Shown: positions 61,932-64,000 of the stretch, piece after piece | Layout: every line of letters starts with the position of its first letter | How positions within the stretch are numbered: position 1 is the first letter of the stretch | Assembly: GCA_016708105.1 (NCBI GenBank) | Contig: JADJGJ010000001.1 | Coordinates: 1,798,001 to 1,862,000, forward strand | DNA from: Crocinitomicaceae bacterium | GTDB lineage: Bacteria; Bacteroidota; Bacteroidia; Flavobacteriales_D; Crocinitomicaceae | DNA: 64,000 bases | Direction: 5' to 3' | Notes under the pieces: generated by a model | Database searches by the model: none | What the model was told of the DNA's origin: nothing | Seen by the model: the letters and a program-made list of their open reading frames with translations, nothing else | Translations under genes and position numbers: made by a program

Positions 61932-64000
61932 TTATTTCAGAATAACAATTGGGAAGTCTTGCCCAAAGCTATAGCTAGTTGGAAATTGAGGTGATCCTCT
62001 GTACTGCTCTGATAATTCAGGCACCCGTTCTTCAACATATAGTTTCAATTCACTGATAGTTATTTTATCATCACCGTTATTTCCTTTTTGACCATTCAAT
62101 ATTTCAAGCAAAGCATAGGTGAACAAACCATGTTCAAGATTTCCAACTTCATTTGCAAACTGAGCATCTTGTGAAGCTGTGATAAAAAAGGTACCCGTGC
62201 TGCGCGCAAGTTGAGCAAGAGATTTTTCACGTCCATCCCCTCTGCTTGCAAAAGCATCCAGTGCGCCACCTGAGTGACATGCATCCAGAATAAACAATTG
62301 TTTTCCACAGCGAATCATTTTTGAAAATTCCATGAGTTCAACAGCAGATATGGCTTTTTGTTTCAGCACGGTTGTCTCGCTGTAAAGATTAGTGAGATCA
62401 TGTGTCACAATATAAAAATCTGAATTTGCCGGATCTTTTTCATAACTCATAATGCCATGCCCGGCATAATAAAAAACGAAAACATCTTCAGGTCCTGCTG
62501 TATTGATAATGGTAGTGAAGGTTTCAGAAATATTTGGCTTAACGGCCTGTTCATTCAAAATACTGAAAGTGGTCACTGAATTAAAAAGAGAATCAGCACC
62601 GTTCTTAAGCGCAGTAAGAAACGCCGTTGCATCATTCACCGCATAACTCAAATTATATTGAGGATTTTTATACTCATTGATACCAATTGAAAGAATAAAC
62701 AAATCAGTTTGAGCACCTGTTCCATCATGAAACACTGTAATTTCAGCCGGACTGGATTCAACCCGTTCTGCATTAATTACTCTTGCAGAAATATTATTTT
62801 CACCAACCAATAGAGGAATTTCAAATTGACGAACATCTTTATCACCACCTCTGAACTCAAGCTCAGTTTCCATTGATTCTCTGATGACTAATTTTCCATT
62901 GTTGTATATTCGAATCTCCTCAATTTTTTCACCTTGACTATTTATTCTAATACCAAGCGGCAGGCTGGATGCGCTCCACTCTATCATGCTATCAACATTT
63001 TCTATTGATCTGATGCCAGCATCTGCAAATTCAAATGAAATCAATGGTACATCAGGCAAATTTTGATTGAGATTTTCTCCGCTATCATTTTTCAATTCAC
63101 CGCTAAAAATTTTACTGATTAAATCAGGCGTATAATATTTATCAAATAATGAACTAATGGGTACTACTTTCATACCTGAAACATAATTTACATGATCAAG
63201 TGAACCTGATGATCCATCAAATTTTCCTGAAGGACTTGTTGCCAGCCAATCAGATTTAGTAATTTGAATTCTTGAATATAGTTCACGCATTGATTTTAAA
63301 TCCCACACTTTCACCATGCCATCGGCGTCACAACTGATCAGTTTATCACCTGCGGAATTGAAACAAATACTTGTTACCGGTGCTGTATGTCCTGTGAGAA
63401 ATTGTTTAGTATTCAATTCTGTATTCCAATAAATAATGACATTGTCAGCGCCACCAGAAGCTATAAATGTATTGTCAGGTGAATAAGCTAGAGCGTACAC
63501 AGCTCCTTCATGTCCGTCCATTTTTGAAACCAGCATTCCGTTTAACACATCCCACACTTTTACTTTGCCATCCCAACTTGAAGTAGCAACGTATTTATTA
63601 TCTGAAGAGAATTCAACTCCGGAAATTGGCCCCGTATGTCCCACCAGCGTTCTGAAAATAGCGCCTGCGTCCGGCTCCCAGAAATCAATATTTTTATTTA
63701 AATCTCCGGTTACTATATACAAATCATTTTGAGTAAAAGCCACCGTGTAAGGAGATACACCACCCAAATCAAAATAAGTGTATTCACCCGGATCAGACAT
63801 ATCCCAAATTCGCATGGATCCATCCCAACTTCCGCTTGCCAACTCTGTTCCTTCAGCATTAAATGCAAGGTCAAAAATTAATTCTTGATGCCCTGTTAAG
63901 GTGTGTAATTTTTGTCCGGTTTCAGTTGACCAAATGATAATTTTACGATCACCTCCGGCTGTGGCAATTAATTTTCCATCAGGACTATATTCAATGGCAA
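61932..64000 (-). CDS. WD40 propeller-caspase fusion (5' end cut by window)
   Basis: At least 688 residues; the frame is open to the window end, so the N-terminus is missing. The visible N-terminal part has WD40 repeats (IIIWSTETGQ, MRIWDMS, VKVWDVLNG, VKVWDLKSM with GH...D-x-A pairs), then the WLATSPSGKFDGS element typical of propeller-caspase proteins, a beta-rich linker, and a C-terminal C14 caspase-like domain with His in VFYYAGHGIM and Cys in ILDACHSGGA. An EF-hand-like NGDDKITISEL loop follows. A TTG at 63842 is not the start: WD40 sequence continues upstream of it. Whether it is exported is unknown. Confidence 0.85.
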   Translation of the reverse strand, partial: AIEYSPDGKLIATAGGDRKIIIWSTETGQKLHTLTGHQELIFDLAFNAEGTELASGSWDGSMRIWDMSDPGEYTYFDLGGVSPYTVAFTQNDLYIVTGDLNKNIDFWEPDAGAIFRTLVGHTGPISGVEFSSDNKYVATSSWDGKVKVWDVLNGMLVSKMDGHEGAVYALAYSPDNTFIASGGADNVIIYWNTELNTKQFLTGHTAPVTSICFNSAGDKLISCDADGMVKVWDLKSMRELYSRIQITKSDWLATSPSGKFDGSSGSLDHVNYVSGMKVVPISSLFDKYYTPDLISKIFSGELKNDSGENLNQNLPDVPLISFEFADAGIRSIENVDSMIEWSASSLPLGIRINSQGEKIEEIRIYNNGKLVIRESMETELEFRGGDKDVRQFEIPLLVGENNISARVINAERVESSPAEITVFHDGTGAQTDLFILSIGINEYKNPQYNLSYAVNDATAFLTALKNGADSLFNSVTTFSILNEQAVKPNISETFTTIINTAGPEDVFVFYYAGHGIMSYEKDPANSDFYIVTHDLTNLYSETTVLKQKAISAVELMEFSKMIRCGKQLFILDACHSGGALDAFASRGDGREKSLAQLARSTGTFFITASQDAQFANEVGNLEHGLFTYALLEILNGQKGNNGDDKITISELKLYVEERVPELSEQYRGSPQFPTSYSFGQDFPIVILK

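Noticed and set aside
58131..64000. Anti-phage caspase defence system
   Set aside because: At least one caspase and both neighbours carry signal peptides, which points to the envelope rather than cytosolic abortive infection; no defence-island partner is seen.
1..64000. CRISPR arrays, rRNA, tRNA, insertion sequences and prophage genes
   Set aside because: I saw no regularly spaced repeats, no conserved RNA sequences or cloverleafs, and no transposase or phage structural motifs.

Overview
The window is a compact, low-G+C chromosomal segment from a member of the Bacteroidota, most likely a Flavobacteriia-type organism (Crocinitomicaceae/Fluviicola-like would fit, but this is inference). The support is: three secreted proteins ending in a type IX secretion (T9SS) sorting domain; many exact copies of the Bacteroidota -7 promoter box TAnnTTTG shortly upstream of genes; no purine-rich Shine-Dalgarno sequences; a TonB-dependent receptor with a carboxypeptidase-regulatory-like plug extension; and Bacteroidota-style OxyR, IlvE, type II NADH dehydrogenase and DUF4294 proteins. 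I found no rRNA, tRNA, CRISPR array, insertion sequence or prophage gene.

Positions 1-44052 are mostly core genome with a few secreted or lineage-specific genes between: DEAD-box helicase, giant TraB/GumN protein, nitronate monooxygenase-like enzyme, divergent dps/oxyR, TPR protein, gyrA, clpC, CDF metal exporter, parC and parE (separated by four non-topoisomerase genes), TonB receptor, miaA, aroE, ilvE, a recQ broken by two single-base frameshifts, pepD, lipoproteins, GNAT, ndh, mnmE, sucD, outer-membrane-like proteins and a stand-alone ATP-grasp enzyme. Convergent neighbours often overlap by a few to about 30 bases.

Positions 44098-52942 are accessory: a T9SS-exported alpha/alpha-toroid protein, then a seven-gene minus-strand run headed by a DUF4294 protein and a carboxypeptidase-regulatory-like protein and continuing into five tandem paralogues (about 325 residues each). 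All five share a signal peptide, an N-terminal beta-sandwich, and a C-terminal domain marked by KPVIYxY, YPYLFWE, TDFI..W.P and EWGG. This expanded family is the strongest candidate for an undescribed surface or periplasmic system.

Positions 53096-58115 hold hrpB, a tiny lysine-rich gene, a coupled TerB-like/DUF3820 pair, a DUF1905/OmdA protein and a protein with an IF-2-N-like head. The window ends (58131-64000) in a minus-strand cluster of two caspase-fold peptidases, one fused to Tudor-like barrels and one to a WD40 propeller (cut by the window end), bracketing two paralogous T9SS proteins. These may form an envelope-located proteolytic module, but no function can be proven from the sequence.
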